A stretch of DNA of 64,000 bases from Mycobacterium sp. 050128 (GTDB lineage: Bacteria > Actinomycetota > Actinomycetes > Mycobacteriales > Mycobacteriaceae). This document shows positions 25,936 to 34,408 of the stretch, in pieces (positions within the stretch are counted from its first letter, which is position 1; each line of letters starts with the position of its first letter). Both the position numbers and the translations under genes were made by a program. The DNA is taken from NCBI RefSeq assembly GCF_036409155.1, contig NZ_JAZGLW010000003.1, forward strand, positions 186,001 through 250,000. Reading direction: 5' to 3'. Below the pieces are notes generated by a model. The model saw nothing but the letters and a program-made list of their open reading frames with translations, was not told where the DNA came from and did not search any database.

Positions 25936-26808
25936 ATGTTAACCGGCACCTCCCGATTCAATGGCATCACCAGCTATGTCGGCATTCCGATTGCCGCCAT
26001 CGCGTTGCTCGGCGGCGTTGCAATAGTGCGCGGCGGTGCAGCAGCGGCTGACCCAAACGACGACAAATTTCTGGCGCTTCTCGATGATGAAGGCGTCCCC
26101 GCCGTGGCAGGCGTGCCAAGCCTCGTCGAGACGGCTCACAAGGTTTGTCAGGCACTGGATAACGGCACGCCGGCGAACCGCGTTGTGGACACTCTGGTTG
26201 ACAATGCCGTGAGCGATGATCCGTCCCAGAGCCAGATCGCCCGCGGCCCCCTCACACGCACCGAGGGGCGCTTCGTCATTGCAGCAGTCGGGGCCTACTG
26301 CCCATACGACAAGAGCAAACTCGCGGTCCTCATCACCCGTCCCAAAGCGGGATGGAATGAGCCGACCCGGCGGGCCGCCGACGGCATTCACCCGGCGGGT
26401 TTTCAGGTTCATGGCAGCGCGCCCGTCTCGCTGATCGGAATTGTTCGCCCCGCAGGGATCGCCGATCCGGACCCGCCGACGATTCCCGAACCACCGCCTT
26501 TGGCGCACCTCCAGGCACCACCGCCGCCGATCGCGGCACCGCCTCGACCACAGCAGCCGTTACCTCAACGTTTGCCTGCGCCTCCGCCACAGGAGCCACC
26601 GCCTCCGCAACAGTTGCCTGCGCCTCCGCAGCAGCTGCCGCCCGCGCCGCAGGAGCCGCCGCCTCCTCCGCAACAAGTGGCTCCGCCTCCGCCACAGGAA
26701 CCGCCGCCGCCTCCTCCGCAACAGTTGCCGCCGCCCTCGCCGCCCGCGCCACCGCCTCCGCCGACTTCGCCACCGAAGGAGCCGGGGTTGATCAGGGTCG
26801 CACCTTGA
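25936..26808 (+). CDS. Exported DUF732 protein with proline-rich tail
   Basis: 290 residues. A hydrophobic N-terminal segment (YVGIPIAAIALLGGVAIVRG) ends near AAAADP, a likely signal peptide. A DUF732 domain follows (DDKFLALLDDEGVPAVAGVPSLVETAHKVC, with cysteines in KVC and AYCPYD). Residues from about 185 on are an almost pure Pro/Gln/Ala repeat (PPQEPPPPQQ type), which suggests a wall-spanning or wall-bound tail. ATG 25936 follows GGAAG. Function is unknown. Translation may be controlled by the folded leader. Confidence 0.8.
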   Translation: MLTGTSRFNGITSYVGIPIAAIALLGGVAIVRGGAAAADPNDDKFLALLDDEGVPAVAGVPSLVETAHKVCQALDNGTPANRVVDTLVDNAVSDDPSQSQIARGPLTRTEGRFVIAAVGAYCPYDKSKLAVLITRPKAGWNEPTRRAADGIHPAGFQVHGSAPVSLIGIVRPAGIADPDPPTIPEPPPLAHLQAPPPPIAAPPRPQQPLPQRLPAPPPQEPPPPQQLPAPPQQLPPAPQEPPPPPQQVAPPPPQEPPPPPPQQLPPPSPPAPPPPPTSPPKEPGLIRVAP

Positions 26809-26843
26809 GACCGGGCAGTGCCAACCCCGACCAGCAGCCCGCT

Positions 26844-27584
26844 CTATTCGCAGAGATCGTCGGCGGGCGGCCGCACCGCGACGGTGTGGAAGATCGGCAG
26901 CAGCTCCGCGACGTCCCCTTCCCAGGGCAGGGTCGCCAGCTGACGACGGCTGCGCCGCCCGCCGAAGACGCGTAGCGCCTCGAAATCGCTGAGCTCAACC
27001 GCGATTTGGCCGGGCGCCTTGGCGGGGTCGCCGAGCTGCGTGGTTCCCGTGGTCGGGGTCGTCAATTGCAGGCATGGAAGCGCATTGCGCCGGATGGTCC
27101 GGTCGATCATCGTCGTCAAGAATCCGACGGCCACGGCGAACGCCGGATCCGCTGTCCGAGAACCGGGTTCGGCGAGCGCGCCGCGGATGTCGTGTTCGTG
27201 GATGAGGGCATCGAAAACTGCTTGGGCACCAACGAGTTTCGGGCTCGCCGCCAAGAATTCGGTGACCGCCTCGGTCGCCGTCGCCCACAGGTCCAGCACC
27301 TCGTCGAGGCTGTGGCCGGCCAGACGGTCGAGCTGGGCCTGGGTCCATTCGTCGGTGCCCGCGTTGTCGAGGTTGGCCGCGACCGCGTCCTGGGCGATGC
27401 CGGCCAGGTGGCACACCGTCTGGCGAATCGACCACGCGGGGCAGGCCGGCACGGCGCGCTCGCACACGTCGGTGCGGCCCCGCAGCAGCGCATCGACGCG
27501 TCCCTGCACGAGGCGGTACGCCGCCGCGGCGTCGGCGCTGGAGCGCAGGTGGCGGTGCGCGCCGGTCGCGATCGCTTCGGCCAT
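26844..27584 (-). CDS. Mycothiol-dependent isomerase/DinB-fold protein
   Basis: 246 residues. The MDMPI_N (maleylpyruvate isomerase, DinB-like) fold is shown by VPACPAWSIRQTVCHLAG and ALIHEHDIRGALAEPG, which hold the expected metal-binding histidines. Family members use mycothiol in isomerase or transferase reactions; the substrate here is unknown. ATG 27584 lies 7 bases after TAACGT (27597-27592), so the transcript is probably leaderless. It faces the DUF732 gene with 35 bp between stops. Confidence 0.8.
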   Translation of the reverse strand: MAEAIATGAHRHLRSSADAAAAYRLVQGRVDALLRGRTDVCERAVPACPAWSIRQTVCHLAGIAQDAVAANLDNAGTDEWTQAQLDRLAGHSLDEVLDLWATATEAVTEFLAASPKLVGAQAVFDALIHEHDIRGALAEPGSRTADPAFAVAVGFLTTMIDRTIRRNALPCLQLTTPTTGTTQLGDPAKAPGQIAVELSDFEALRVFGGRRSRRQLATLPWEGDVAELLPIFHTVAVRPPADDLCE

Positions 27585-27689
27585 GGCGGACACGTTACAC
27601 AAATATTAAGAGAACGGTAAGAGCGACGCGGCCGTGACCGCAGACGGGGCGGCTGCCGCCAGGTCCAACCCCGGCGGCACTATGAATGC

Positions 27690-28802
27690 GTGAAGCCGTT
27701 TCGAATCGACGTTCCCGACGACGTACTCGATGATCTGCGGTCGCGCCTCGCGCGGACTCGATGGCCGGAAGCCGAATGTGTGGACGACTGGAGTCAGGGC
27801 ATTCCGCTGGCCTACACCCGCGAGCTGGCCGACTACTGGGCCAACGAATACGACTGGCGGCCTCGCGAGGCCGCGCTCAACCGCTTCGACCAGTTCGTCA
27901 CCGATATCGACGGGCTGGACATTCATTTCATTCACCAGCGATCCCCGCACCCCGACGCCTTCCCGCTGGTGATCACGCATGGCTGGCCGGGCTCAATTGT
28001 GGAGTTCCACAAGGTGATTGAGCCGCTGACCAATCCGGCGTCCGGCCGTGCCGAAGACGCGTTTCATGTCGTGTGTCCGTCGCTGCCCGGCTACGGGTTT
28101 TCCGGCAAGCCCACCCGCACCGGGTGGGGCGTGGAGAAGATCGCGCAGGCCTGGGAGCAGCTGATGCGTCGCCTCGGCTACGACCGCTACGGCGCTCAGG
28201 GCGGCGATTGGGGTGCCGCCGTCACCACGCAGATCGGCCGAAACGGTGGCCATTGCGCGGGGATTCACCTGAACATGCCGATCGGCCGTCCGGGTAACCT
28301 CGACAATCCGACCGAGCAGGAGAAAGCCGCTCTGGCCGGGCTGGCCAACCACCGCAAGTGGGGCACCGGCTATTCCAAGCAGCAGTCCACCCGGCCGCAG
28401 ACGCTCGGCTACGGTCTGGCCGACTCGCCCGTCGGGCAGCTGGCGTGGATCGTCGAGAAGTTCTGGGACTGGGCCGATTGCGACGGTCACCCCGAGAACG
28501 CGGTGAGCCGAGACGAGCTGCTCGACAACGTGATGGTGTACTGGGTGACCAACACCGCCGCGTCGTCGGCTCGGCTGTACTGGGAGAGCTTCAGCGTCTG
28601 GGGCGGGGGTGGCCGCGTCGAATTGCCCACCGGCGTAGCCGCTTTCCCGGGTGAGCTGCTGAAGTCACCCCGCAGCTGGTGCGAGCCGAACTACAACATC
28701 ACGCACTGGACCGACATGCCGCGCGGCGGTCACTTCGCCGCGTTCGAACAACCCGAGCTGTTCGTCGAGGACCTGCGTGCGTTCTTCGGCACGGTTCGCT
28801 GA
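27690..28802 (+). CDS. Epoxide hydrolase (EHN plus alpha/beta-hydrolase)
   Basis: 370 residues. The EHN domain (about 1-110: FRIDVPDDVLDDLRSRLART) is typical of microsomal-type epoxide hydrolases. The hydrolase domain has the oxyanion motif HGWPGS, the nucleophile Asp in AQGGDWGAAV and the terminal histidine in PRGGHFAAFEQPE. It opens epoxides to diols; the substrate is unknown. GTG 27690 is the start. A three-codon frame (ATG AAT GCG TGA, 27682-27693) overlaps it and might affect initiation. Confidence 0.88.
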   Translation: MKPFRIDVPDDVLDDLRSRLARTRWPEAECVDDWSQGIPLAYTRELADYWANEYDWRPREAALNRFDQFVTDIDGLDIHFIHQRSPHPDAFPLVITHGWPGSIVEFHKVIEPLTNPASGRAEDAFHVVCPSLPGYGFSGKPTRTGWGVEKIAQAWEQLMRRLGYDRYGAQGGDWGAAVTTQIGRNGGHCAGIHLNMPIGRPGNLDNPTEQEKAALAGLANHRKWGTGYSKQQSTRPQTLGYGLADSPVGQLAWIVEKFWDWADCDGHPENAVSRDELLDNVMVYWVTNTAASSARLYWESFSVWGGGGRVELPTGVAAFPGELLKSPRSWCEPNYNITHWTDMPRGGHFAAFEQPELFVEDLRAFFGTVR

Positions 28803-28837
28803 GCCCTCAGCCGTCCACGGTGCTCGAGTGTGCATTT

Positions 28838-28867
28838 CACGACGCAACACGCCGGGTGTGCGTCGTG
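28838..28867. terminator. Hairpin between convergent genes
   Basis: CACGACGC (28838-28845) pairs with GCGTCGTG (28860-28867), then a single bulged A, then ACAC/GTGT around a GCCGG loop: 12 base pairs in all. It lies between the epoxide hydrolase and VOC stops. There is no U-tract, so termination would depend on the stem alone or Rho. GAGTGTGC, the core of the repeat arrays at 31.2 and 38.1 kb, stands just beside it at 28826-28833. Confidence 0.6.
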
Positions 28868-28901
28868 GAGTTCACGCTCGGCGGGTGCGGGGCCCGCTGC
28901 G

Positions 28902-29297
28902 TCACCCCGGCGGCGCGAAGAACTCCAGCGCGATGCCGTCGGGGTCTCGAAAGCTCAACCCCGAGCCGTACGATTCGTCGACGATGCCGCCGTGCGCGAT
29001 ACCCAGCTCGTCGAGCCGGTCGACCCAGCTCTGCAACTCCGCACGGTTGGCGCAGCCGAAGCCGACATGGTCCAGGCCAACGCGGTGCTCGCTGAACTTC
29101 TCGTCGGGCGCCTGGTGATCGTGCTGATGGATGCCGAACACCGTGCCGTCGTGCAGCAGCCACACCTGATGACGAAATCCGGCGTCGGTGTGTTCGTCGA
29201 GCATGGGATCGGTGCCGAGAAGTCTGCGGTACCAAGGGCCGCTGACGCCGATGTCACGCACCGTGACCGCGACGTGGTTGAGGGCGGGGAAGGTCAT
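28902..29297 (-). CDS. VOC/glyoxalase family protein
   Basis: 131 residues, one vicinal-oxygen-chelate domain of two beta-alpha-beta-beta-beta units. The start LNHVAVTVRDIGVSGPWYRRLLG, the centre VGLDHVGFGCANRAEL and the end SFRDPDGIALEFFAP are typical, and the His and Glu residues could bind a metal. The substrate is unknown. It ends facing the epoxide hydrolase and is the last gene of the accessory block before the conserved order resumes. Confidence 0.85.
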   Translation of the reverse strand: MTFPALNHVAVTVRDIGVSGPWYRRLLGTDPMLDEHTDAGFRHQVWLLHDGTVFGIHQHDHQAPDEKFSEHRVGLDHVGFGCANRAELQSWVDRLDELGIAHGGIVDESYGSGLSFRDPDGIALEFFAPPG

Positions 29298-29364
29298 GAT
29301 TCGACTGTACGGGCGCGGCCCAGCATCGGGCCGCTGGCCGAGCCACCGTCGACGGCGTCGTCAT

Positions 29365-30177
29365 CTAGACGATCCGCCAGCCGCGGCGGGCCCGAAATCG
29401 CATGTCCCACAGGTAAAGCTGATAGCCGAAGATCCACGCGCGGTGCGGGATGAACAGGTCGGCCAGCCGCAAGGCGGACAGCAGCCACTCGAACCGGCGC
29501 TGCTGACGTTGCGACCAGTCCAGCTGCATCATCGCCCGGAACTCCGGGGCCAAGAACCCCGTCGTCGCGAACAGGTTGAGCGGACCGGCCAGCATCCGCA
29601 GCGGCCACGGCAGAAACGCCATGGCGGCCACGCCGCGCAGATGCTCGCGCACCGGCGGGTCGATGCGCAGCGCGTCGAGCGAACGCTTCCAGTACTCGTC
29701 GAACGCGACGAGGTCCGGCGGCCACATCCGCTCGGGCACCTGCAACGTCGTGCCCAACCGTTTGGCGTCCTGATAGACCGCCTCGGCGCTGGCCTCGTCC
29801 AGTGGGCCATTGAGGAACTCGTGCTGATCGACGAAGTAGCGATACAGGCAGGCGGCCACCCACAGCTGCAGCGTGGGGTCGAACGCGTTGTAGGACACCG
29901 GGCTGACGGCCGTGGACCGCACCTGGCGGTGTGCGACGTCGACGGCGTCACGGATCAGCGCCCGGTCGGACTCGGTCCCGATGGTCGCCACCGCCAGGTA
30001 GGTGCCGGTGGTGCGGGCCCGCTTGAACGGGTGCTTGTAGACGTTGCCGCTGTCGACCGGGCTTTCCAGCACGCCGTAGCCGACCCCCGGCAGGGACAGC
30101 TGCATGATCACGTTCGCGGCGGGCAGCAGCGGCGCGGCCGCGTTGAGCAGGTCGGCGACCCGGGTCACGGGCTTCAT
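29365..30177 (-). CDS. DUF2236 (MpaB/latex-clearing-like) oxygenase family protein
   Basis: 270 residues. The DUF2236 pattern is visible: [41 protein letters not shown] and YFVDQHEFL. Members are thought to be haem-binding oxygenases, using conserved Arg and His residues. It is Rv2237-like by position (cobD divergent on the right). ATG 30177 starts [11 protein letters not shown]. The substrate is unknown. Confidence 0.8.
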   Translation of the reverse strand: MKPVTRVADLLNAAAPLLPAANVIMQLSLPGVGYGVLESPVDSGNVYKHPFKRARTTGTYLAVATIGTESDRALIRDAVDVAHRQVRSTAVSPVSYNAFDPTLQLWVAACLYRYFVDQHEFLNGPLDEASAEAVYQDAKRLGTTLQVPERMWPPDLVAFDEYWKRSLDALRIDPPVREHLRGVAAMAFLPWPLRMLAGPLNLFATTGFLAPEFRAMMQLDWSQRQQRRFEWLLSALRLADLFIPHRAWIFGYQLYLWDMRFRARRGWRIV

Positions 30178-30279
30178 ACAGGCGAGTAGACCACGTCGAC
30201 GGCCCAGACGTTAGGTCCCGCCCAAAGTGGGCAGAGCGCAATGATGCGACGCGCAAGGCGCATGTGAGACGCTGCCGAA

Positions 30280-31227
30280 GTGCGTGCGATGCGGACCCGG
30301 ATCGTCGGCGTGCTGGTCGGCTGCCTGGCCGATCTCGCGCTGAGCGACCCGAAACGGGGCCATCCCGTCGCGGCATTCGGCGACGGGGCGGCCTGGCTGG
30401 AGCGGTTCACCTACCGCGACGCGAAGATCGCCGGCGTACTGCACGTCAGCCTCGCGGTCGGCACGGTGGGCCTGATCGGCACGGCGGTACAGCGGGCCAC
30501 CGCGAACCGGAACCCGCTGTGGTCGATCGCCGCCACCGCCACCGCGACCTGGGTCGCGCTGGGCGGAACCTCGCTGGCGCGCACCGGCCTGGACATGGCG
30601 CAGCTGCTCGACCGCAATGACATCGAGGCCGCGCGGCGGCTGCTGCCGTCGCTGTGTGGGCGCGACCCGTCCCGGCTGGACGGCTCGGGGCTGACCCGCG
30701 CGGCGCTGGAGTCCGTCGCGGAGAACACCTCCGATGCGCAGGTGGCCCCGCTGCTGTGGGCGAGCGCGAGCGGGGTACCCGGTGTGCTGATGTACCGCGC
30801 GATCAACACCCTGGACGCGATGATCGGCCACCGCTCGCCGCGCTACATCCGATTCGGTTGGGCCGCAGCACGATTGGACGACGTGGCCAATTACGTCGCG
30901 GCCCGGATAACCGCGGGGCTGGTGGTGGCGTGCGCTCCACTGGTCGGCGGGTCGGCGTTGGGCGCGGCCGCGGCTTGGCACCGCGACGCGGTTCGCCATC
31001 CCAGCCCCAACGCCGGCGTCGTCGAGGCGGCTTTCGCGGGCGCGCTGGGTGTGCGGCTGGGCGGGCCCACGCAGTATCACCACGAGCTGCAGATCCGCCC
31101 GACCCTGGGCGACGGGCGTCAGCCCATCGCGGCCGATCTGCGCCGCGCGGTCGCGCTGTCGCGGGTTGTGCAGCTGGGGGCCGCGGCATTGCTGGCCGCG
31201 CTATCGAGTGCGCGCCCAGGGCGTTGA
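30280..31227 (+). CDS. cobD: Adenosylcobinamide-phosphate synthase CobD
   Basis: 315 residues of a CobD/CbiB membrane protein. The start VGVLVGCLADLALSDPKRGHPVAAFG and the internal SVAENTSDAQVAPLLWA and HHELQIRPTLGDGRQP are diagnostic. It attaches the aminopropanol arm to cobyric acid in cobalamin synthesis. GTG 30280 and ATG 30289 are both possible starts. The stop lies inside a 20-bp repeat array shared with the junction to SURF1. cobC sits about 2 kb to the right. Confidence 0.92.
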   Translation: MRAMRTRIVGVLVGCLADLALSDPKRGHPVAAFGDGAAWLERFTYRDAKIAGVLHVSLAVGTVGLIGTAVQRATANRNPLWSIAATATATWVALGGTSLARTGLDMAQLLDRNDIEAARRLLPSLCGRDPSRLDGSGLTRAALESVAENTSDAQVAPLLWASASGVPGVLMYRAINTLDAMIGHRSPRYIRFGWAAARLDDVANYVAARITAGLVVACAPLVGGSALGAAAAWHRDAVRHPSPNAGVVEAAFAGALGVRLGGPTQYHHELQIRPTLGDGRQPIAADLRRAVALSRVVQLGAAALLAALSSARPGR

Positions 31228-31279
31228 GTGCGCGCGGATGGCGGCCAGTGCGCGGCTAGGGCGCCCGCACCGCACACTC
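31206..31279. repeat. 20-bp tandem repeat at the cobD/SURF1 junction
   Basis: GAGTGCGCGC, GAGTGCGCGC and CAGTGCGCGG begin at 31206, 31226 and 31246, a 20-bp period, and are followed by an inverted GCACACTC at 31272-31279. The array covers the last codons of cobD and the gap to the SURF1 stop at 31278. The core and period match the array at 38078-38152. Confidence 0.7.
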
Positions 31280-32102
31280 AACGGCGGCGGCCGTAGCGGT
31301 CGGCGAGTTTCTCCTCGACGGTCATCGGGGTTTCGGGCGCTTTCGCTTGCTTTTCCTGACGCCGGATCCGGATTTCGGAGTAGGCGAAATAGCCCAGCCC
31401 GATCGGGGCCAGGATGCCGAACGAAATCCACTGGATGCCGTAGGACAGGAACGGTCCGGCGTCGAGGTGCGGCACGCCGATCAAGCCGAGACCGCCCGGC
31501 TGGTCTTCGACCAGTTGCAGATACGACCCGGCCAGCGGCACCTTGGTCAGCACCGAGACCTGATCGGTGTTGATCGAATACACCTGCTGCACACCGTCTC
31601 TGGAGAAGGGCTCCTTGTCGGTAACGGCGGGCTCGGAGTCACGCAGCCGCGCCGTGATGGTCACCTTGTCCTGTGGCGGGCGGGGGATCGGCGGGACGTG
31701 CGAGCCGGGCTCGGGGCGCACGTAACCGCGGTCGACGAGCACCGTCGGCCCGTCGTCGACGACAAACGGGACCAGCACCTCGAAGGCCTGATCTCCCTCG
31801 ACGACCCGCAAGCGGGCCAGCACCTGCACGTCGGGCAGGTAATGGCCGGTCGCGGTCACGCGTCGCCACTGCGCCGCCGACGCCGACGAATCCTGCTGCG
31901 GCAACAAGGTTTTCAACGGGACCGGGGCGGTGTTCAGCGAGTTCTCGATCTGGTGGTTTTCGCGTGAGGTGCGGGCGTTCTTGCCCAGCTGCCACGGCGC
32001 GAGCACCATGAAGCACAGGTAGGTGAACGCGATGACCACCAGGATCAGCGCTATCCAGCCGGGCCGGAGCAAAAATGCCAACCGTGCGAGAAAGTGACGC
32101 AT
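31278..32102 (-). CDS. SURF1 family protein (cytochrome oxidase assembly)
   Basis: 274 residues with two membrane spans, one near the N-terminus (GWIALILVVIAFTYLCFMVLAPWQLG) and one near the C-terminus (YGIQWISFGILAPIGLGYFAY). Between them is the SURF1 external domain (VTATGHYLPDVQVL, VDRGYVRP). SURF1 helps insert haem a into cytochrome aa3 oxidase. ATG 32102 overlaps the ptpA stop (TGATG). It is Rv2235-like. Confidence 0.9.
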   Translation of the reverse strand: MRHFLARLAFLLRPGWIALILVVIAFTYLCFMVLAPWQLGKNARTSRENHQIENSLNTAPVPLKTLLPQQDSSASAAQWRRVTATGHYLPDVQVLARLRVVEGDQAFEVLVPFVVDDGPTVLVDRGYVRPEPGSHVPPIPRPPQDKVTITARLRDSEPAVTDKEPFSRDGVQQVYSINTDQVSVLTKVPLAGSYLQLVEDQPGGLGLIGVPHLDAGPFLSYGIQWISFGILAPIGLGYFAYSEIRIRRQEKQAKAPETPMTVEEKLADRYGRRR

Positions 32103-32593
32103 CAACCGTGCCCGTTTTGCGCTAGCTGTTCGTCGACCCAGTCGTGTAGGCCGGGTAATGCGGCCTCGATGACGGCCAACACCTCTTCGAAGTCCGCGTG
32201 GTCGCCGTAGTAGGGATCCTCGACGTCGAGGGCATGGACGCCCGATCGCGGGTCGAACGAGCGCAGCATCCTGATCCGGTCGTTCTCGACACCGAGCTGC
32301 TGCAGCATCCGAAGATGGTTGCGGCCCAAGGCCACCACCAGGTCGGCACCCAGGTGGTCGTCGTCGACCTGCGCGGCGCGGTGAGCGGTGGAGTACCCGT
32401 GGGCCCGCAGCACCTTGGCCGCCCGCTCGTCGGCGCCACTGCCGACGTGCCAGTTTCCGGTACCCGCGCTGGTCACCCGCACCGCGTCGGCGAGACCGCG
32501 CTGCCGCAGCTGATCGGCGAACATCTTCTCGGCCATCGGCGAGCGGCAGATGTTGCCGCTGCAGACGAAAGTGACGTGCAATGCCTCAGACAC
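32102..32593 (-). CDS. ptpA: Low-molecular-weight protein tyrosine phosphatase PtpA
   Basis: 163 residues. The P-loop is VCSGNICRS (Cys11, Arg17) and the general acid is Asp126 in VEDPYYGD, with Tyr128/Tyr129 that PtkA phosphorylates. In M. tuberculosis PtpA is secreted into macrophages and blocks phagosome maturation. Differences from the M. tuberculosis sequence as I recall it: Ser12 for Thr, Gly53 for Cys and Gly90 for Asp. GTG 32593 overlaps the end of ptkA by eight bases. Confidence 0.93.
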   Translation of the reverse strand: MSEALHVTFVCSGNICRSPMAEKMFADQLRQRGLADAVRVTSAGTGNWHVGSGADERAAKVLRAHGYSTAHRAAQVDDDHLGADLVVALGRNHLRMLQQLGVENDRIRMLRSFDPRSGVHALDVEDPYYGDHADFEEVLAVIEAALPGLHDWVDEQLAQNGHG

Positions 32594-33257
32594 CCAGCGC
32601 CCTCCGCAGATCGGAGATCGTCGCCGCGTGGGTAACTCCGGTTACGGCGTAGCCGTCGGCGAAGTCGGCCTTGCCATAGCCCCAGCCGACCACGACCGTG
32701 TCGATGCCGTGTGCGGCCGCCCCGTCGACGTCGTGGCTGCGATCACCGACCATCAGCACGCGCTCGGGCAGCGGCTGCAGCTGAGTGAGCGCATGGGCCA
32801 GCACCTCTTCCTTATTACGGCGCGTGCCGTCCGGGCACGCGCCCGCGATGACCTCGAAATGGTGATCGAGCGCGAAGTGGGCAAGGACGCGGCGTGCTGT
32901 CGGCTCCAGCTTGGAGGTGGCCACCGCCAGCCGCACGCCGGCTGCGCGCAGATCGGCCAGCAGCGGCTCGATCCCCTCGAACAGGCTGTTGTTCGACCAG
33001 CCCCGGGCGCCGTATTCGGCCCGGAACGCCGTGAACGCCGCGTCGGCGTCCTCGCCGAGCATCAGCTGGAACGTTTCGTCCATCGGCGGGCCGACGATCT
33101 GGGCCACCAGGTCACCCTCGGGCACCTTGGCGCCGACGTGCTCGAGTGCATGGGTGAAGCTGGCGACGATCCCCGCCGCGGAATCGGTCAGGGTGCCGTC
33201 GAGATCGAAGATCACCAACTGGGGGGCCTGGCCATCGGCCGAAACTGCACCTGTCAC
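32586..33257 (-). CDS. ptkA: HAD-family tyrosine kinase PtkA
   Basis: 223 residues of a HAD hydrolase fold: motif I VIFDLDGTLTDS, motif II VATSKLEPT, and motif III/IV MVGDRSHDVDGA. In M. tuberculosis PtkA autophosphorylates and phosphorylates PtpA. The annotated M. tuberculosis protein (291 residues, recall) has a disordered N-terminal extension of about 70 residues that is absent here, and no in-frame start exists upstream of GTG 33257. It is coupled to ptpA by an eight-base overlap. Confidence 0.88.
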   Translation of the reverse strand: MTGAVSADGQAPQLVIFDLDGTLTDSAAGIVASFTHALEHVGAKVPEGDLVAQIVGPPMDETFQLMLGEDADAAFTAFRAEYGARGWSNNSLFEGIEPLLADLRAAGVRLAVATSKLEPTARRVLAHFALDHHFEVIAGACPDGTRRNKEEVLAHALTQLQPLPERVLMVGDRSHDVDGAAAHGIDTVVVGWGYGKADFADGYAVTGVTHAATISDLRRALGV

Positions 33258-33340
33258 GCCACCATTGTCCTGGATGGGCAGCGACGCGGTGTGACGGTGT
33301 TCCTGCCGGGCTCCCAGGACGGCGCACTAGTGTTTCACGG

Positions 33341-34408
33341 ATGGCGAGTCCAGACCCGAGCCCGCTTGCGATGGCGCGCTATCACGGTGATCAGGCCGCC
33401 ACGCCGGGCATGCTCGATTTCGCCGTCAACGTCCGTCCTGCGCAGCCACCGCACTGGCTGATCGAGCGGCTGGCCGCGCGGCTGCCCGATCTGGGGCGCT
33501 ACCCCGGCATCGAGGACCTGCGCCGGGCGCAAGACGCGGTCGCGCGTCGGCACGGCCGGGCCCGCGACGAGGTGCTGCCGCTGGCCGGGGGCGCCGAAGG
33601 GTTCGCGTTGCTGCCCAACCTGCGGCCGGTCCGGGCGGCGCTGATCGCGCCCTCGTTCACCGAGCCGGCCGTCGCGCTGGGCGCGGCCGGCGTGCCGGTG
33701 CACCACGTCGTCCTCGACCCGCCGTTCGGCCTTGACGCAGCGTTGGAGGCTTCAGATGTGCCCGATGACGCCGACCTCGTCGTGGTGGGCAATCCGACCA
33801 ACCCGACCGGGGTGCTGCACCGCCGCGAGCAGCTGCTGGCGCTGCGGCGGCCCGGACGAATCCTGGTGGTCGACGAGGCGTTCGCGGATTCGATTCCCGG
33901 CGAGCCGGAATCACTGGCCGCCGACTCGCTGGCCGACGTCCTGGTGCTGCGCAGTCTGACCAAGACCTGGGCGCTGGCCGGATTGCGGGTGGGCTATGCG
34001 CTGGGCGCCCCAGAGGTGTTGGCGCGGTTGACCGCCCGGCGCGCGCACTGGCCGGTGGGCACGCTGCAACTGGCGGCCATCGACGCCTGCTGTGCCGCGG
34101 ATGCGGTTGCCGATGCGCAAGCCGACGCCGCGCGGCTGGCGCCCTTGCGCACCGAGATGGTGGCCGCTCTGACGGCGGTGGGCGCCGAGGTGGTCGGTGG
34201 CCGGGCCCCGTTTGTGCTGTTCCGCGTCCCCGATGCTGTCAACGTGCGGAACAAACTGCACGACAAGGGGATTGCCGTGCGCCGCTGTGACACGTTCGTC
34301 GGCTTGGACGAGAGCTATCTGCGGGTCGCCGTGCGCCGGGAGTGGCCGCTGCTGGTCCAGGCGATCTCGGCGGCCCTGCCCGTCTCGAACAGTGGGAGGC
34401 AACGGTGA
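33341..34408 (+). CDS. cobC: Aminotransferase-fold cobalamin enzyme CobC
   Basis: 355 residues of a PLP fold type I enzyme. The PLP lysine is in [20 protein letters not shown]. Other landmarks are [18 protein letters not shown] and VVDEAFADS. It resembles histidinol-phosphate aminotransferase and threonine-phosphate decarboxylase, and supplies aminopropanol phosphate for cobalamin in the CobC assignment. Its stop overlaps the next start by four bases (GTGA), opening a run of four tightly packed genes. Confidence 0.87.
   Translation: MASPDPSPLAMARYHGDQAATPGMLDFAVNVRPAQPPHWLIERLAARLPDLGRYPGIEDLRRAQDAVARRHGRARDEVLPLAGGAEGFALLPNLRPVRAALIAPSFTEPAVALGAAGVPVHHVVLDPPFGLDAALEASDVPDDADLVVVGNPTNPTGVLHRREQLLALRRPGRILVVDEAFADSIPGEPESLAADSLADVLVLRSLTKTWALAGLRVGYALGAPEVLARLTARRAHWPVGTLQLAAIDACCAADAVADAQADAARLAPLRTEMVAALTAVGAEVVGGRAPFVLFRVPDAVNVRNKLHDKGIAVRRCDTFVGLDESYLRVAVRREWPLLVQAISAALPVSNSGRQR

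Noticed and set aside
25565..25942. 125-residue frame before the DUF732 gene
   Set aside because: No ribosome site, irregular composition, and it runs through the hairpin leader and past the true start of the next gene.
21256..29364. Integrative element with att sites at tRNA-Val
   Set aside because: No integrase, excisionase or second copy of the tRNA end was seen by eye, so only an accessory block is claimed.
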